Positions 1 through 8,363 of a DNA stretch of 64,000 bases are shown here, piece by piece. Under the pieces are notes generated by a model, which searched no databases, was not told where the DNA came from, and was given only the letters and a program-made list of their open reading frames with translations. Made by a program: the position numbers and the translations under genes. Every line of letters starts with the position of its first letter. Position 1 is the first letter of the stretch. The stretch lies in NCBI RefSeq assembly GCF_037265215.1, contig NZ_CP147737.1, positions 1,582,001-1,646,000 on the forward strand, given 5' to 3'. This DNA is from Xenorhabdus griffiniae. Lineage in GTDB: Bacteria; Pseudomonadota; Gammaproteobacteria; Enterobacterales; Enterobacteriaceae.

Positions 1-10
1 ATAAAAGCCG

Positions 11-301
11 TTAATCGGCAAGGTGATTTTTTTCTGTCAGTTGGGCTAATAGCATTTGTTCAATCAATTCACTGCGGCTAATGTTGCGCTGTTTTGCCAG
101 ATGATTTAGTGCTGCGACGGCATCTTCATTAAGTTTGAGTTCCACTCGACGCAATCCTCTGACTTTATCTCGTCGCAACTGGTTGCGTTTATTGATCCTA
201 AGCTGTTCATCCCTGGACAGTGGATTTGTTTTAGGTCGCCCAGGCCTGCGTTCATCTGCGAACAAATCCAGTGTGGTGCGATCAGTTTGTTCTTTTGCCA
301 T
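11..301 (-). CDS. ybfE: YbfE, LexA-regulated family protein
   Basis: A 96-residue protein whose first ~60 residues are nearly identical to E. coli YbfE as I recall it (MAKEQTDRTTLDLFA at the N-terminus, then GRPKTNPLSRDEQLRINKRN). The middle is very basic (RRDKVRGLRRVELKLNE) and the C-terminal half resembles a ribbon-helix-helix fold (ISRSELIEQMLL), suggesting a DNA-binding role. The E. coli gene is reported as a LexA-regulated gene of unknown function. I see no clear CTGT-N8-ACAG LexA box in the 220 bp upstream. In E. coli it sits directly next to ybfF; here ybfF is 30.5 kb away, so this gene marks one edge of an island. Identification is firm, function is not. Confidence 0.9.
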   Translation of the reverse strand: MAKEQTDRTTLDLFADERRPGRPKTNPLSRDEQLRINKRNQLRRDKVRGLRRVELKLNEDAVAALNHLAKQRNISRSELIEQMLLAQLTEKNHLAD

Positions 302-524
302 AAATTCAATTGATAATGGGCGTGTACCAATAATATAGCGGGCAATAATACCTTAGCTGGGCGCGTGTCGCTACTAGTTGATAGGAGAGATTGTTGGGAT
401 GGCTCAAATGTTGTGAGTGTGTTTTGAGTGAAATTTGAACTCTTTCCTTGCGGGATTTTCTCCCCAGAGCTAACATGTATGACAATGTAACACATGCTGT
501 ATAGGTAACTATTGAGGTATAACC

Positions 525-809
525 ATGAGTGAAACGACATTTACATTTAGGGTCGATGATACACTGAAAAGTGATTTTTCAGTGGCAGCAAAAGCACTTG
601 ATCGTACTGGTGCACAGATTTTGCGCGAATTTATGCGTGACTTTGTTCGCAAACAGCAAGAAGTGGCGGATTACGATGCTTGGTTTCGCGAACAGATTCA
701 AATAGGTATTGAGGATGCCAATGTCGGAAATTTAATGTCAGCGGAAGAAGTTGAAGCTGACGCAAATGTATGGCGTGCTGAAGTCCGAGAGAAACTGGCT
801 AAGAAATGA
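525..809 (+). CDS. RelB/DinJ-like antitoxin
   Basis: A 94-residue protein with an N-terminal ribbon-helix-helix (TTFTFRVDDTLKSDFSVAAK, then GAQILREFMRDFV) typical of RelB/DinJ-type antitoxins. The acidic C-terminal tail (VGNLMSAEEVEADANVWRAEV) is the sort that wraps a toxin. The start is set by GAGG about seven bases before the ATG. It overlaps the next gene by 4 nt (ATGA), the usual translational coupling of type II toxin-antitoxin pairs. It should neutralise the downstream toxin and autorepress the operon. It lies just inside the island edge next to ybfE. Confidence 0.82.
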   Translation: MSETTFTFRVDDTLKSDFSVAAKALDRTGAQILREFMRDFVRKQQEVADYDAWFREQIQIGIEDANVGNLMSAEEVEADANVWRAEVREKLAKK

Positions 810-1075
810 AGATCGTATGGACGCTATCAGCCAATGCTGACAGAAAAAAAATTCGTGAATATATTGCATTAGATAATCCGATAGCGGCTTTGACTATCGA
901 TGAACTTATTTCACAAAAAGCAAAGTTGTTAGTTGAACACCCCAATACAGGACGTCGCGGACGTATTGTTGGTACACGTGAGCTGGTTATTCATCGTCAT
1001 TATGTTTTAGTTTATGACATAAAGAATGAATCGGTTAGGATCCTCCGTGTTCTCCATGCCGCGAGGCAGTATTGA
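806..1075 (+). CDS. RelE/ParE-family toxin
   Basis: An 89-residue basic protein with the RelE/ParE plan: an N-terminal beta strand (KIVWTLSANADRKKIREYIA), a helical pair, then the C-terminal sheet with GRRGRIVGTRELVIHRHYVLVYD and VRILRVLHAARQY. The order GRxGRxxGTRELVI and the closing VLHxARQY are classic for the ParE/RelE superfamily. Members are either ribosome-dependent mRNA interferases (RelE) or gyrase poisons (ParE). The sequence does not decide between them, although the R-x-x-GTREL pattern is commoner in the ParE-like branch. Coupled to its antitoxin by a 4-nt overlap. With vapBC at 22.3 kb it brackets the MARTX locus. Confidence 0.82.
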   Translation: MKIVWTLSANADRKKIREYIALDNPIAALTIDELISQKAKLLVEHPNTGRRGRIVGTRELVIHRHYVLVYDIKNESVRILRVLHAARQY

Positions 1076-1076
1076 A

Positions 1077-1098
1077 TGTGACCGCTTAGGCGGTCACA
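1077..1098. terminator. Perfect stem-loop after the TA operon
   Basis: A 9-bp perfect stem (TGTGACCGC / GCGGTCACA) with a TTAG loop starts immediately after the toxin stop codon, in the convergent gap before rtxE. No T-run follows on either strand, so it may be a weak terminator or an mRNA-stabilising hairpin. The rest of 1099-1210 shows nothing else I can name. Confidence 0.5.
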
Positions 1099-1210
1099 GA
1101 ATACCGGCTTCGGAGTTAAGAACATCTTATGATGCTATGTTAATTCCATAATGAGATGAACTCTGAGGCGAAACAAGTCTCATATCTTCAATAAATTTCT
1201 TTTTCAATCA

Positions 1211-3394
1211 TCACTGAGTTTGTTGATACCAAAGCTGTGCATATAAGCTATCTTGCTGCACTAAGGCATCATGTGAACCTGATTCAGCGATTTTTCCCAA
1301 ATCCAAAACGAAAATCTTATCGGCATGACGGAGAGTATTTAGCCGGTGAGCAATACTGATTACTGTTCTGTTTCGGCATATTTCAGCCATGTTGCTCATG
1401 ATGGCCGCTTCAGATTCATAATCCAGAGCAGACGTGGCTTCATCCAGGATCAAGATCTTGGGATCACTCAGTAGCGCCCTTGCCAATGCGATGCGCTGCC
1501 GTTGTCCGCCAGAAAGATTTCCCCCTTTTTCGCCAACCGGATGCGCAAATTTATGGGGGAACGCGTTAATGAAATCAACCGCGCCTGCTAAGGTTGCCGC
1601 CCGATAGACCTCTTCATCACTGGCATTGGGTTTGCACAGGCGGATATTGTCCGCAATGCTGCCGGAAAACAGAATGCTTTCCTGCAAAACCACACTCATA
1701 TTACGGCGCAATGATACTGGGTCGGCAATCGCTAAATCCATTCCATCCACCAAAACCTGACCGTGTTGTGGCACATATAGGCGCTGTAACAAGCGGGTTA
1801 ATGTGCTTTTGCCGGAACCCGATGGCCCTGTAATACCAATAAATTCTCCGGCCTTAATTTCCAGTGACAGATTTGCCAGCACTTCTGGCGTATCTGCATG
1901 ATAGCGGAAGCGTATATTGCGGAATTCAATCTGGCCTGCCAGTTCGGGGGCTGATGCCAGCCCTTGTTTACTGTTTTCCATTGGCTCATCAAGAATATCC
2001 CCCACCCGCCGTAGGGCGATCAGGGTGTGCTGGAAGTCTTGCCAGACTTGCGCCAGTCTTAGGATGGGCTGGGTAACGTGCCCTGCCAGCATATTAAAAG
2101 CAATTAACTCACCTGGGGACAAATCTCCATCAAGTACGCTTCGGACTCCCCACCACAACAGCAAGGCAGCAACCACTTTTTGGATCAGCTCAATCCCTTG
2201 CCCCGCTGCAAGCCCACTTTTTTGGGCGGTAAAGCGTTGGATTAACTGCTGGCTCAACACCTTTTGCCATTGGGACAAAAAGCGTTTTTCTGTCGCTGTG
2301 GTTTTGATGGTTTCAATACCCGTGACCGCTTCTGTCAGGAAGCTGGTGGCATTGGCATCGGCTTCATACTCTTTTTCTACCTTGCGCTGAATAATGGGGC
2401 CGACGGCGATCCAGAGCAAGAAATAGAGCACCAGCGAACTGATGACGAGCCATGTCAACAGGGAAGAGTAGTGGAACATCACGCCCAGAAACAGAATGAT
2501 GAAAATCAGGTCAAGCAACAGCATAAGGGTAGAGCCGGTCAAAAACTGGCGGATCTGCGCCATTTCCCGAACTCTGGCGATAATTTGCCCTGTTTGCCGT
2601 TGTTTGAAATAGGGCAGGGGCAATCCTACGAGATGACGGTACAGCTTGCCGGAGAGTTCCGCATTGATTTGGCTGGCCGTATGGCCAAACACGGTATTGC
2701 GCAAAAACCCATACAGGGGTTCTGCCAATGCCAGTGCCAGCATCGCCATCCCTAATACATGCAGGCTGGAAATGCTCCGTCCAACCAATACCTTGTCGAT
2801 GACATTTTCAAATAGCAAGGGGGCAGCCAGGGCAAAAAGTTGTAACACGATGGCAAACAGGAAAATATCCCGTAACTGGTTTTTCTGCCTGAAAATAGAG
2901 GGATAAAACCAGCTTAGTCCAAATTTAACCTGCTGCTTGGTCAGGGACTTATCTGCTACCAGTAGCACCTTGTATTGGTTAGATTGGCTGCCACTTGTTT
3001 TTTCATCGTGCAATAATGCACGCACTTCATATTTTTCGGTGGCAGGATCGAACAACGTAAATGTGTCAGGACGGACTTCTGACAATACCCACCAGCGCTG
3101 ATCCAATTCAACCAATGCTGGTAAAGGTAATGTGGCGGCGGTATCCGGTGTCAGGCGTTCAAATTTGCTGCGTAACCCAATGGCATCCGCCGCTTCACGT
3201 AGCTGTGGATCTGTCAGTGTTAGGGAGTCCACACCCAGAATATGGTGTAATTGTTCGACAGAAGCCACCTTGTGGAACTGTTTCCCTAAATGGGCGATAC
3301 AATCCAGCGCATAATTGTTTGTATTTTCACCGATTGTATTGTCGTCTGTTTGGTCTGTATCTGTATTACAGGTGAAGGTAAAAGTATCAGCCAT
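1211..3394 (-). CDS. rtxE: RtxE, MARTX type I secretion ABC transporter ATPase
   Basis: A 727-residue inner-membrane ABC exporter half, the second ATPase of the atypical four-component MARTX type I system (RtxB, RtxD, RtxE plus TolC encoded elsewhere). Order: an N-terminal peptidase C39-like domain (about 25-135) in which the position of the catalytic Cys is not part of a recognisable C39 active site, so it probably only binds substrate; a six-helix membrane domain (about 165-445); and a C-terminal ATPase with Walker A GPSGSGKST, signature LSGGQRQRIALARALL and Walker B ILILDEATSALD. It begins 2 nt after rtxD ends, in the rtxB-rtxD-rtxE order known from Vibrio. The intact nucleotide-binding motifs argue for a working ATPase. 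Confidence 0.9.
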   Translation of the reverse strand: MADTFTFTCNTDTDQTDDNTIGENTNNYALDCIAHLGKQFHKVASVEQLHHILGVDSLTLTDPQLREAADAIGLRSKFERLTPDTAATLPLPALVELDQRWWVLSEVRPDTFTLFDPATEKYEVRALLHDEKTSGSQSNQYKVLLVADKSLTKQQVKFGLSWFYPSIFRQKNQLRDIFLFAIVLQLFALAAPLLFENVIDKVLVGRSISSLHVLGMAMLALALAEPLYGFLRNTVFGHTASQINAELSGKLYRHLVGLPLPYFKQRQTGQIIARVREMAQIRQFLTGSTLMLLLDLIFIILFLGVMFHYSSLLTWLVISSLVLYFLLWIAVGPIIQRKVEKEYEADANATSFLTEAVTGIETIKTTATEKRFLSQWQKVLSQQLIQRFTAQKSGLAAGQGIELIQKVVAALLLWWGVRSVLDGDLSPGELIAFNMLAGHVTQPILRLAQVWQDFQHTLIALRRVGDILDEPMENSKQGLASAPELAGQIEFRNIRFRYHADTPEVLANLSLEIKAGEFIGITGPSGSGKSTLTRLLQRLYVPQHGQVLVDGMDLAIADPVSLRRNMSVVLQESILFSGSIADNIRLCKPNASDEEVYRAATLAGAVDFINAFPHKFAHPVGEKGGNLSGGQRQRIALARALLSDPKILILDEATSALDYESEAAIMSNMAEICRNRTVISIAHRLNTLRHADKIFVLDLGKIAESGSHDALVQQDSLYAQLWYQQTQ

Positions 3395-3396
3395 GA

Positions 3397-4752
3397 TTAT
3401 TTTTCCCTCAATGCTTCAGATTGATATTCCTGGATTGGGCTGAGCAGATAATCAATCACTCTTCGCTGATCTGTCTTGATTTCCGCAACGATAGACATAC
3501 CCGCCGTGATTTCAACAGGTTTCCCCTCTACCATAATATTGTTCTGTTTGAGGCTGATTTGTGCAGGAAAAACCAGGCCTAACTGTTCATCGGTGGTGGA
3601 ATCCCGCGAAATGCTAAGTAACTCTCCCTCAATTGTGCCATAGCGGGTATAGGGGAAAGCATCGACTTTGACGGTGACATGCTGACCAGGCCGGACAAAA
3701 CCAACATCTTTATTCAAAATCTGGATTTCGGCAAGTTGTACATGTTCATCAGGAACAATCACCATCAAATTTTGCGCAGGTTGCAGTACCGCGCCGAGGG
3801 TATGGACAGTTAATTGTTGAACGGTGCCGGTTACGGGGGAGCGCACAACTTCAAGCTCTTCCCGCTCTTGCATTTTCGAAATTTCTTGGTGCGTTAACGC
3901 CAACTGTATTTCTGCCTGTTTTCTTTTCTCAAACCATTCCCGCTCTTTTTTTATTTTGGTGCCCTTTAAGCGTTCTTCCAGGCTTTTGTACTTCGTTATC
4001 AGAATATCGAGTTCCGATTTTTGTTGGGCGATCAGCCTTTCTGTTTCCAGAAATTCCTTTTCTTGCTCCAGATATTCCACTTTGCTGATGACCTGCTTTT
4101 GGCTCAATGTTTTTCTGGCCTGTAAGCGTTGGTTGATATTTTCACGCAGGTTGGTTAATGAGCGAATATCACTGTTTCGTGCCTGTTGGGAAGTCAGGTT
4201 CTCTGCCATTTCCGTATGGATACTGGTAATGATTGAATCAAATTCCTGCTTTTCGTGAGCGTAATGCGTCAGAATGCTTGTCTGTCTATCTGCGGATTGT
4301 TGCTGGAAAAGTGGCAGGGATTTGGGATCCTGTTTTTCAAGCAGGGCTTGGTAACGGATTTCCTCTTCCACCAGATAATCACGTTGCTCGCTTAAACGGG
4401 CAATATCCTGATTGACGCCCAGCGTATTGAGTGTAAGCAGAGGTGCGCCTTTCTCAACATGCTGACCATTTGTGACATGGATAGCAATCAGGCGGCTCTG
4501 CTCATAAGCCTGAATGATTTGGGAACGACCAGACGCTATCAAACGTCCGGTTGCGGTTGCCTGTACATCCAGTTTCCCCAGGCAAGCCCATAGCAAAGCA
4601 AGCAAAACGCTAATGCTTAGGGTTATTGCCGTATAACGGGCGAACGGCGAAGGTGGACGTTGTGACAATGCCAAATGGGTTGGCAAAAAATCGTAATGCG
4701 GGTTGGCAATACGTAACGGTTTGATTCCTTTCCGAAAGATAGCCTTAAACAT
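3397..4752 (-). CDS. rtxD: RtxD, membrane fusion (adaptor) protein of MARTX export
   Basis: A 451-residue HlyD-family periplasmic adaptor linking the RtxB/RtxE ATPases to the outer-membrane channel TolC. A short cytoplasmic N-terminus precedes one membrane helix (about 45-65, ITLSISVLLALLWACLGKL). Next come a biotinyl-lipoyl half (ATGRLIASGRSQIIQ), a long coiled-coil hairpin (about 130-310, rich in Glu/Gln/Arg heptads), the second lipoyl half (VVRSPVTGTVQQLTVHTLG) and the C-terminal HlyD barrel region ending near GMSIVAEIKTDQRRVIDYLLSP, a family hallmark. Its start overlaps the rtxB end by 8 nt, indicating translational coupling. Confidence 0.92.
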   Translation of the reverse strand: MFKAIFRKGIKPLRIANPHYDFLPTHLALSQRPPSPFARYTAITLSISVLLALLWACLGKLDVQATATGRLIASGRSQIIQAYEQSRLIAIHVTNGQHVEKGAPLLTLNTLGVNQDIARLSEQRDYLVEEEIRYQALLEKQDPKSLPLFQQQSADRQTSILTHYAHEKQEFDSIITSIHTEMAENLTSQQARNSDIRSLTNLRENINQRLQARKTLSQKQVISKVEYLEQEKEFLETERLIAQQKSELDILITKYKSLEERLKGTKIKKEREWFEKRKQAEIQLALTHQEISKMQEREELEVVRSPVTGTVQQLTVHTLGAVLQPAQNLMVIVPDEHVQLAEIQILNKDVGFVRPGQHVTVKVDAFPYTRYGTIEGELLSISRDSTTDEQLGLVFPAQISLKQNNIMVEGKPVEITAGMSIVAEIKTDQRRVIDYLLSPIQEYQSEALREK

Positions 4753-6850
4753 GGGCAGGCTCCTCCTGTTTTAGCTCTTGTTGTAACTGCCAAAGTTTCC
4801 GATAGTGTTTGCCTTGTTGCAGAAGCTGTTCATGGCTACCTTGTTCGATGATTTGGCCTTGGTGTAATACAATAATCCGGTCACATTGGCGTACTGTAGA
4901 GAGACGATGTGCAATGGTGATGACGGTTCTGCCTTGGGCAATCTCAGCCATGTTAGATTGAATGATGGCTTGTGATTCATCATCCAGTGCACTGGTGGCT
5001 TCATCCAGGATCAGGATCTTGGGATCTGACAGCAGGGTTCTGGCTATAGCCAAACGCTGTCGCTGGCCGCCTGATAGCGACTGCCCTCCTTCTGCGATCA
5101 CCGTGTCATATCCCATCGGCAATCTGAGAATAAAATCATGTGCCCCAGCCAGCTTTGCTGCTTCGATGATCGCGGATAACGGGGCATCAGGGCAGGATTG
5201 AGACAAATTCTCATACACCGTTTTATTAAATAGAAAGTTTTCTTGCAGAACGATACCGATCTGCTGCCTGATGGATTCAATATTGAAATTTTGCAAGGGA
5301 ACGCCATCCAGCGTGATAGCCCCACTTTCTGGGGTATAAAGCCGTAACAGCAAACGTGCAAGGGTACTTTTCCCGGAACCAGAGGTGCCGACAACGCCTA
5401 CAGTTTCTCCCGCCCGAATATCTAGGGTGAAATGGTTGATAGTAGGGGGGAGATCGGGTTGATAGCGAAAGACGATATCAGAAAATGAGATTGCCCCGCG
5501 CAAGGTCACCTGTTCGTTACCTGATTGCTGCTCTGTTGGTAGATTCAGCATATCTCCCAGCTTCTCAATGGCAATGCGTGAACGGATAAATTGTCCCCAC
5601 AGTTGCACTAACTTAGCCAGAGGTTGTTGGGTGTGGCTGACCATCATGTTGAAGGCGATCAGTTGACCAATGGTCATGTGCAGGGAAAGCACTTCCGAAG
5701 CACCCAGCCAGATAATGATGGCACTGGTGACTTTTTGTAGCACCATTACCAGATGACCGGAGCGATTATCCCATTGCTGTACATCATAACTGGTGCTGAC
5801 CATCTTTTCGGTCTGGCTATCCCAGCGGCGAATAAAGCGGGGTTCAGCAGCAAGGCTTTTTAGCGTCTCGGCACCGGCAACGGTTTCAGTCAGGAAAGAG
5901 GTATTTATTGCGGCATGGGTGAACTGTTTTTCCACCGCTTTTTCGATTTTCGGTGTCACCCACCAGGCCAGCAGGGCATAGCAGGGCAGGGTAAGCAAGA
6001 AAATCAGCGTCAGCATACCGGACAATAAGCTCATGACATAAATAAAGACGAACATGAACAAAACGTCGATACACAAGGTGAACATAGAGCCGGTTAAAAA
6101 CTCGCGAACGGTTTCCAGCTCCCGTACTCGTGTCACAATTGCGCCCACTTGACGAGATTTAAAAAACAGCAATGGCAAGCCAAACAGGTGGTTAACCAGC
6201 TTCAACCCTAGTTTGATATCAATCCGGTTGGCGGTGTGGGCATACTGATATTCACGCAATCCCCGCAGAATGATTTCAACCAGTCCGGCCGCCACCAACC
6301 CAAAAATCAGCACATCCAATGTGGAAAGCGCCTGGTGCACAAGCACTTTATCCATGACAACTTGCACGACCAGAGGAGAGATAAGCGCCAGGATCTGTAG
6401 AACCAAGGAGAACAGGAGTATCTCCGTCAGGTTCTTCTTTTGCCTGACAAATTCAGGAATAAACCAGCGGATATTAAATTGGTTGCTTTTTTGTGTTATT
6501 TTTATCCACTTGCCACTCCATAGATTGATAAATTCTTCTTTACCTAATATCTCCGGTGTATCTTGATAAGGTTTTTGAATTAAAACCCGCTGTTCATCAT
6601 ATTTCGCCAGAATGAAAGGTTGCCCATCATTATTAAACAAAATGGCTGGCAAAGATATGGCACTTAACTTCTTATTTATAGAGTATTTATTTTGGATTTT
6701 AATATTACATTCTTTTTGTAGCTGCTTGAGAGTAGAAATATAATCATCACCATCATTTAAGTTTTTATTTGATATGGTCGTATGATCTCTATTAGATATC
6801 ATTATTATTAAATTAATTAATGATATTATTGTTTTTTCTATTTCATTCAT
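4745..6850 (-). CDS. rtxB: RtxB, MARTX type I secretion ABC transporter ATPase
   Basis: An HlyB-like ABC exporter, about 701 residues from the ATG at 6850; a TTG three codons upstream would also be open but is less likely. The N-terminal ~130 residues are a degenerate C39-like domain (SLPAILFNNDGQPFILAKYD) without a catalytic Cys. The membrane domain (about 150-430) contains VVMDKVLVHQALSTLDV, closely matching HlyB. The ATPase has GTSGSGKST, LSGGQRQRLAIART and ILILDEATSALDDES. It is first in the rtxBDE operon, transcribed away from rtxHCA. Its N-terminal codons are noticeably AT-rich compared with the rest of the gene. Confidence 0.92.
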   Translation of the reverse strand: MNEIEKTIISLINLIIMISNRDHTTISNKNLNDGDDYISTLKQLQKECNIKIQNKYSINKKLSAISLPAILFNNDGQPFILAKYDEQRVLIQKPYQDTPEILGKEEFINLWSGKWIKITQKSNQFNIRWFIPEFVRQKKNLTEILLFSLVLQILALISPLVVQVVMDKVLVHQALSTLDVLIFGLVAAGLVEIILRGLREYQYAHTANRIDIKLGLKLVNHLFGLPLLFFKSRQVGAIVTRVRELETVREFLTGSMFTLCIDVLFMFVFIYVMSLLSGMLTLIFLLTLPCYALLAWWVTPKIEKAVEKQFTHAAINTSFLTETVAGAETLKSLAAEPRFIRRWDSQTEKMVSTSYDVQQWDNRSGHLVMVLQKVTSAIIIWLGASEVLSLHMTIGQLIAFNMMVSHTQQPLAKLVQLWGQFIRSRIAIEKLGDMLNLPTEQQSGNEQVTLRGAISFSDIVFRYQPDLPPTINHFTLDIRAGETVGVVGTSGSGKSTLARLLLRLYTPESGAITLDGVPLQNFNIESIRQQIGIVLQENFLFNKTVYENLSQSCPDAPLSAIIEAAKLAGAHDFILRLPMGYDTVIAEGGQSLSGGQRQRLAIARTLLSDPKILILDEATSALDDESQAIIQSNMAEIAQGRTVITIAHRLSTVRQCDRIIVLHQGQIIEQGSHEQLLQQGKHYRKLWQLQQELKQEEPAHV

Positions 6851-6904
6851 TAAGTTCAATCTTTTTTAAATAAAAAATCACATTTTTGATATAAACAGAT
6901 AACC

Positions 6905-7017
6905 TATACCAATCTAACTCCAAGATGCGTGTGATTTCTCCCCGCGAAGCAGGGGAGAAATCAGGTTTCATAGCATATAGCATGTTGTAAATTGCAACTT
7001 GAAGTTTAATGCGTATA
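6905..7017 (+). repeat. Family A palindromic repeat, copy 1
   Basis: A full copy of a ~105-113 bp MITE-like element. Ends are imperfect inverted repeats of the form TATAC-N6-AACTTCAAG (here with one substitution), and the centre is a palindrome around CTCCCCGCGAAGCAGGGGAG. Other copies are at 23216, 26533, 29751, 31655, 34898, 47822 and 48742. It sits in the divergent rtx promoter region, where it could affect transcription of the exporter operon. Confidence 0.8.
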
Positions 7018-7389
7018 AAAGTGCGCGAAATGTTAATATATTAACTTATTTTAACAAATCAATAAAAATATTATCTGCTATCAAAGAGTCTGTAAATGCC
7101 AGTAATTAGAATAAAATGCAGAGTCTGAATAGACATGCGCTATTTATATGTTGATTTTAGCCAATAAATAGTTATATCTTTATCCAAAGTCGTTGGCAAA
7201 CGATAGTTAGTAATGCATTGTCAGTAAACCATCTGATGATAGAGTCATACTTAAATCGACCCATACTTTATTTGCTATTTTGTATTTTGGATAGCTCTTT
7301 CAAAATGATCTTTTTTTCAAAAATAGCGATTGAAAAATAAGAGAAATATAAATGGCTTTAACTGACTTTGATGAGCCGTAGTCATCAGG

Positions 7390-7438
7390 TTAAATCATAA
7401 ATGAAGCCATCATGAATATGGGTTCATTTATGATTTAA
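7390..7438. promoter_or_regulatory. 16-bp perfect inverted repeat upstream of rtxH
   Basis: TTAAATCATAAATGAA at 7390-7405 is exactly repeated in reverse complement at 7423-7438, with a 17-nt spacer. It lies 47 bp before the rtxH start. It could be a dimeric repressor or activator operator or a hairpin in the rtxHCA leader. No T-run of terminator type follows. Confidence 0.6.
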
Positions 7439-7442
7439 TCAT

Positions 7443-7475
7443 ATTAATTTAATGCAATATTAACATTAAATTAAT
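7443..7475. promoter_or_regulatory. 12-bp perfect inverted repeat abutting the rtxH start
   Basis: ATTAATTTAATG (7443-7454) and CATTAAATTAAT (7464-7475) form a perfect AT-only stem with a 9-nt loop. The stem ends 9 nt before the rtxH ATG, so in RNA it would crowd the ribosome binding region. It follows the 16-bp inverted repeat by 4 nt. Confidence 0.5.
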
Positions 7476-7484
7476 AATTATTTA

Positions 7485-7847
7485 ATGGATAATGCTATGT
7501 CTGAAAAATTTGTTCAAACCATCTCAAGCGTTAATTATAACAAAGGCGTATTTTCTCTTTATTTTGTCGGCCAGGAGCCTAATCAAATGGCGAAGGGTAC
7601 GCTGGCGGAAAATGATCAGGAATTGCAGTTAAAACAAGTGATCCATATGCCTGCCTCTGGTTTTATGTATATGGTTTCCATGGTCAAAAGTATGCTTGAA
7701 GACCCAAGAATGGAAGCCGAAATCAATAAACTGATTGCCGCAGGTTTTTTACCGATGCCTGAGATCAACGAAAGCGAAAAACCGACGGAAGCAGCCGCTA
7801 CAGAGCCGAAAAAACGTTCAACACGCAATTCTGAAACCACAAAATAG
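7485..7847 (+). CDS. rtxH: RtxH, conserved small protein of MARTX loci
   Basis: A 120-residue protein immediately upstream of rtxC, in the place of the conserved hypothetical gene (rtxH) that begins rtxHCA operons in Vibrio. It has no signal peptide or obvious catalytic motif. The N-terminal ~85 residues look folded (FVQTISSVNYNKGVFSLYFVGQEPNQ...), and the tail is charged and low complexity (EKPTEAAATEPKKRSTRNSETTK). An alternative ATG at 7497 (MSEKFVQ) is equally plausible. The name rests mainly on position and size. Confidence 0.75.
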   Translation: MDNAMSEKFVQTISSVNYNKGVFSLYFVGQEPNQMAKGTLAENDQELQLKQVIHMPASGFMYMVSMVKSMLEDPRMEAEINKLIAAGFLPMPEINESEKPTEAAATEPKKRSTRNSETTK

Positions 7848-7880
7848 TATCAGCAAAATTTTATCAGGCAGTTCTAACTT

Positions 7881-8342
7881 ATGGTGATCACACATCATTC
7901 AGCAACACTGAGTGCGCATGAAATACAGGCAATGATGGGTGGGGTGATGTTGCTTTGTCAGCATTCCCCCTTGCACCAACGTTATTTAGTTGCTGAATGG
8001 CAACAACGTATCTTGCCATCATTCCAGCTCAATCAGTTTTGCTATTACGAAGATGAACATCAACGCCCAATTGCTTTTTGTAATTGGGCTTTTTTGTCTG
8101 ACAGCAGTCGGGATGCCATTCTTGCCGGTGAACGGGAAATTTCACAGGAAGATTGGCGTTCCGGCCAGCATATTTTTTTTCCAGAAATGATTGCGCCTTT
8201 CGGACATGCGCGTGACATTGCCCGCGATCTGCGCCGGCGTGTCTTCGCCGCATGGAAAGGGCAAAAAGCCTGCACAGTCAGGGGAACTCTGGATGTTTCA
8301 AATAACCGCTGTATCCGTCGGGTACAGTGGTTTTCGATTTAA
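7881..8342 (+). CDS. rtxC: RtxC, RTX toxin-activating lysine acyltransferase
   Basis: A 153-residue HlyC/RtxC-family enzyme, which in other systems transfers a fatty acyl group from acyl-ACP to toxin lysines in the cytoplasm. Family motifs are present: an early His (His32 in SPLHQRYLVAEW), FCYYEDEHQRPIAFCNWAFLS, and the Asp-Trp-x-SG-x-x-x-FF-x-E-x-IAPFG block containing Asp91. The C-terminal RVQWFSI is typical of the fold's last strand. It sits between rtxH and rtxA with short gaps, so co-expression with the toxin is expected. In Vibrio the requirement of rtxC for MARTX activity is unclear, so activation of this RtxA is an inference. Confidence 0.92.
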   Translation: MVITHHSATLSAHEIQAMMGGVMLLCQHSPLHQRYLVAEWQQRILPSFQLNQFCYYEDEHQRPIAFCNWAFLSDSSRDAILAGEREISQEDWRSGQHIFFPEMIAPFGHARDIARDLRRRVFAAWKGQKACTVRGTLDVSNNRCIRRVQWFSI

Positions 8343-8363
8343 CTTTTACTCAGAGATTGATAT

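Larger units (their letters stand above)
6851..7484. promoter_or_regulatory. Divergent rtxB / rtxH control region
   Basis: A 634-bp AT-rich spacer that must carry the promoters for rtxBDE (leftward) and rtxHCA (rightward). It contains one MITE-like repeat (6905-7017) and, just before rtxH, two perfect inverted repeats listed separately. I cannot place -35/-10 boxes with confidence in such AT-rich DNA. Confidence 0.6.

Noticed and set aside
302..524. LexA box expected upstream of ybfE
   Set aside because: No CTGT-N8-ACAG-like palindrome was found by eye; only E. coli knowledge suggests it.
106..540. 144-codon minus-strand frame overlapping ybfE and its upstream region
   Set aside because: Overlaps a clearly conserved gene in another frame and has no recognisable composition or ribosome site.
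6905..7017. ERIC or classic REP/BIME identity of the repeats
   Set aside because: The central and terminal sequences do not match the ERIC or REP consensus that I know.
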